A stretch of 64,000 bases of DNA, taken from NCBI RefSeq assembly GCF_016086655.4, contig NC_052135.2:16024363-16088362 (forward strand), written 5' to 3'. The notes below the pieces were generated by a model, which was not told the DNA's origin, ran no database searches, and saw only the letters and a program-made list of their open reading frames with translations. The DNA is from Lepeophtheirus salmonis (Eukaryota; Arthropoda; Copepoda; Siphonostomatoida; Caligidae). Within the stretch, counting starts at the first letter, position 1. Every line of letters begins with the position of its first letter. Of the stretch, positions 60,731 through 64,000 are shown one piece after another. The position numbers and the translations under genes are program-made.

Positions 60731-61378
60731 ACAGGGTGGTCCATATCAACTTGCAAAATCTTTAAAGGCTGATAATGAAAAAACTAGATAGGGTCAGTTA
60801 TTCATAATGAGATCCGCCATTCTGTATAACATTGGTCACACGGTGCCGGAATCTTTTAATGGGCCGGGCAATCTCGTTCAGATTGCCATTCTACGGGTAA
60901 TTGACTGCTACAGACGAATGATACTTGGCACAGGTCTCATGCTCGGCCCTCATTAGAGATTAGAGATAAATTGTATGAGTTCAGGTCTGGGCTGTTTGCA
61001 GTCTAAAAATCTGGGCTCCAAGAGTGAGGACAAGACAAGACAATTTGCACTTTTTAGCCTTGTGGGCAAGTGCACTGTCTTGTTGGAAGGTGTAATTTCT
61101 TCCTTGGGCTACTCCATCCATGGGATTAAGATTAAATAAAATTTTAAAAACAGAACAACTATAATGACAAAGCTGAAGCCACACGAGGTCGCCCGGACCT
61201 GCTAAAGCTTCTGGCACTGTGTGACTGAGATTATCAAGAGAGGTGAAATTCATTATGAATCAATTAATGCAATGAAATGTAGCTTTCAAATAAATAAAAA
61301 TTATGGTTCTATCCCATCTACATAGTTCGTTCGTTATAAGCCTTTAAAGATTTTCACAATGTATCTGGACCACTCTGT
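60731..61378 (-). mobile_element. internally deleted mariner with 40-bp terminal inverted repeats
   Basis: The ends 60731-60770 (ACAGGGTGGTCCATATCAAC onward) and 61339-61378 are reverse complements with about eight mismatches, both reaching AATCTTTAAAGGCT inward. Between them, on the minus strand, a frame 60981-61253 keeps the region around the second catalytic Asp (VAQGRNYTFQQDSALAHKAKK). N-terminal and C-terminal transposase parts are missing. At 648 bp it is half the length of a full mariner and non-autonomous. The inward sequence of the ends is well preserved. Confidence 0.75.
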
Positions 61379-61891
61379 ATATAATGTATAAAATTAATAT
61401 ATAAAAACTAGAATATGCATTCTGTAGAATGCAAACCTTCGCCTATGGTAATTTTTCCTTTATCGATTTTTTTTTTTTTTTTTTTTTGCTATTTGAAGCA
61501 TCTGTATAAAACCTAAATAAGGATTTTAATTTGATCTACGTATCTCAATATGTTGCTAAGTTATGGTGAATTACGTATTTTTAAGATTCTGTGCTACCTT
61601 GATTATTGATTTCTCAAAATCTTACTATGACCATGAATAATCTTTTGTACCAAGTTAGATCAAAATTGATCGTTAACTTTTACCTAAATCCTGGTTACCA
61701 ATAGACAAACTAACTAATACCTAAGCATAACCTTCGTTTAACTTTGTTGACGGATGTATTAATACTAAACAAAAAAAAAAGAAATTGATAAATTCCTATT
61801 TCTATTTTCATATATATGGACAATTACAGCGGGATTTTTTTTTTCTTGGTCAGTTTTATTTGGATACTGAAATAAGGAAGTGCTGGCCTTC

Positions 61892-62206
61892 AATTCCAGA
61901 AACACTAAACTGGTGACCCCGAAATGAGTAAATCTAAGCCAATTTTTGAAGTGTCTCAGATGGTAGGATAATTTAAGATTTGTCCCTTCTGGTCAAGCAA
62001 GCCAAACTCATGGTTCCGGCGCCTCGAAGTGCAATTCAATTGGCATCGTGTCACGGAGGAGTCTGAAAGGTATAATCCTCTAATATCGGCGATTCACGAA
62101 GGAGTCCTGGATTTCTTTGTTGAAGAACATGAGGATACCCCAAGCAGCACGCATTATTCTGATATGAAGGGGCAAATTCTGGATGAATATAAAATTACAA
62201 AGTAAA
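61892..62206 (+). pseudogene. gypsy-type gag fragment behind a primer-binding-site-like motif
   Basis: TGGTGACCCCG (61911-61921), a common gypsy primer-binding-site sequence, is followed at once by ATG (61924). The first frame reads SKSKPIFEVSQ and soon stops. In another frame at 61977-62206 gag continues with CPFWSSKPNSWFRRLEVQF, ERYNPLISAI and HYSDMKGQILDEYKITK. The P-F-W-x-x-x-P-x-x-W-F-x-x-(V/L)-E-x-Q-F signature is typical of arthropod gypsy/Bel-type gag proteins. The LTR itself and everything downstream are missing. The fragment is inactive. Confidence 0.62.
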
Positions 62207-62264
62207 ACTGAAAGGTACAATATATCATTGGAGATCAACTCGTGTAGCTGAACACTACATATAT

Positions 62265-62390
62265 TATGTGAATGTTCTATAGACTTTAAATACAATTCCT
62301 AATTTACATGGATAGATTGAAATACTCTCATGTATACATATACTTAATAACTGCAACTCCATCTGACCAATTAAAGGAACATTCAAATGA
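62265..62390 (+). repeat. dispersed repeat family L, copy 3 (partial)
   Basis: TGCAACTCCATCTGACCAATTAAAGGAAC and preceding bases match the 3' half of the copies at 11930 and 59740. Confidence 0.45.
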
Positions 62391-62399
62391 AATATATTG

Positions 62400-64000
62400 A
62401 AATAGCGATACTAATTTTTGTACTGGAACCGGTTCAAAAATATTGATATCTTGACAACAATACCTATGGCACCTAAATGAACTCTCAATGTATTCCTTTA
62501 TAAATGAATTTTACAAAGGAAATCATATATGGGTATAATTAATGAATGTATTTCTATATAGTTAATTATTTCCATTTAGACCATTATAAGAAGATTAAGT
62601 TAATTTATTTCGTACTTATTTAACTTTCTTCATTTGAAATGATTTGAGAATACTTCAATATATTTATATTTTAAACTAATTTTTCATAAGAAATAAAGTG
62701 GATCAATTATTTTTTTACTTTAATTATATCAATTCATCAATGCATGCAAGCCTTAAGCTGTACCCTAAATCTATAAGTAACTACATGTAATGCAAAGAAA
62801 TTAAAATTTTACTTCAACCCAACAAAGGTTGCGTTGAAGCCGTTTATCTAAATTGTTGCGTTAAATATTAAACAACTTATCCTATGGTTGTATCACGATA
62901 CATATTAATAAAACCAATATCCTTTCTATTAATATGGAAATTCAAATATACCCTATTACTGTTTTTGGTCCTTGAAAGACGTCCCAAATAATAGAGCACC
63001 CTCTACAATGTATTGTTTTTATATATAAAGGGATATTATATCGACTTATGTCAATCATAAATAAAAATGAATAACAGATAAATGATTATTATTGTTAATT
63101 AATGATAGGACCTTTTTGGTGACCTTTGCTAATTAATATGCCCTCAACAACTATATTTTTAATATTAAATATTATAAACACATTGATTGAAGTTTAAGCG
63201 AACATAAATGATGACAACATACGTGAATTGGTCATAATAAATTTTGAAAATCGGTTCAAAACACGCTTTCAGGTTTGAAAAAGTAATTTACGTGCAAATC
63301 TTTTTTTCTTCGGTAAAAAGCTGTCCCGCTGTGGGTATTAGAAAAGTTGGGCTTAAATTAAACTGCTCAATTTCACAAATTAAAAACCCCTCTCTTAAAT
63401 TTGTTATAGAAATAGGTCAAAATAACATGATAGCATAAATGAATATTTAGTAACTTTAAATGATAGTGTTATGATTAAATAAGATATAATGATTCAAACA
63501 CTTCCTTATGGATTATTTGAGTTGAACAAAATAGGGTGTCAATTAAAATTGGATTACTTATTGAGGGGAAAAATTGAAATGTATTTTCTACAAGATAAAA
63601 TCATTTCTCTCGGGGAAATATTCGATGTCAGTAGAAAAAAAAATGATTATTCCAAAATACGTATTTCCCAAAAAAAAAAAAAAAAAATAGTCCTTGAAAT
63701 AATTTTTGACCGCATTAATGGTCCATAGACACTCAATCAGACCTCACCCCCCCCATACCTCCCCCAATATAAAATAAAAAACCGTGATTATGTATAATTT
63801 TATGGAAATATTAACTAAATAATAATCAAATTCAGCAAATATATTTTAACAAAAATTTAATTTGTGGTGAATAGTCATAGACTTTCGATTTTTTTTTTTT
63901 TTAAATTAAAATTTTGTGAGTAGTTGTGATTTTTTTTCAAAAAAATTCCAAAAAATAAACTGTCCCCCACCTGTTATACTTTGATATTTTTCTCCTCCAT
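62400..64000. other. no gene seen; AT-rich family core at the right edge
   Basis: Intergenic. From about 63740 (CTCACCCCCCCCATACC) to the window end the sequence resembles the AT-rich family core (GTGAATAGTCATAGACTTTCG), cut by the window edge. Open frames 63244-63438 and 63489-63728 have no recognised motif. Confidence 0.4.

Noticed and set aside
1..64000. CRISPR arrays, bacterial operons, prophage or rRNA
   Set aside because: No evenly spaced repeats with unique spacers, no long contiguous gene strings and no rRNA signature; the intron structure shows eukaryotic DNA.

Overview
This 64 kb window is AT-rich eukaryotic DNA dominated by non-coding sequence and decayed transposable elements. 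The only multi-exon host gene I could assemble with confidence has short introns (51-89 bp, one of 714 bp) with GT-AG borders. Ty3/gypsy, mariner/Tc1, LINE and Helitron-like elements occur together in a very AT-rich background, which suggests an arthropod. A copepod such as a sea louse is my best guess, but this is inference and was not tested by any search. I see no prokaryotic operons, rRNA, convincing tRNA or CRISPR array.

Layout. 0-7 kb: two possible host exons on the minus strand, a mariner transposase C-terminus, a linker-histone-like fragment and short repeats. 7.2-9.6 kb: a compact Ty3/gypsy element on the minus strand, bounded by two 170-bp LTRs and a 5-bp target duplication. It keeps the start of gag, then RNase H and a full integrase, but the region between is deleted. 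10.5-16 kb: AT-rich repeats and a possible terminal exon with a good poly(A) signal. 16.3-17.6 kb and 21.9-23.0 kb: LINE remnants.

23.2-26.1 kb (minus): a nine-exon SLC22-type (organic cation/carnitine-like) membrane transporter of about 572 residues. All splice phases agree except for one base missing in an A-run of exon 7. 29.0-31.9 kb: a head-to-head mariner chimera followed by a LINE 3' half. 35.5-38.4 kb: two short Helitron-like elements and a miniature LTR element with both LTRs, a primer-binding site and a polypurine tract. 39.5-45.2 kb: an AT-rich repeat element and a badly decayed, nearly full-length gypsy coding region.

48.6-48.9 kb (minus): an SWIB-domain reading frame with a single internal stop. 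49-56.6 kb: AT-rich repeat copies and two Helitron-like ends meeting tail to tail. 57.3-62.4 kb: a 370-bp direct repeat, an internally deleted mariner with clear terminal inverted repeats, and a gypsy gag fragment behind a primer-binding-site-like motif. 62.4-64 kb: nothing coding.

No set of host genes works together here. The window looks like one transporter gene in a transposon graveyard. The least described item is a dispersed family of about ten AT-rich elements, some ending in GGGGCGTCYGCAGG-like sequence and two lying inside larger elements with GATGGGACGAT-like inverted ends.
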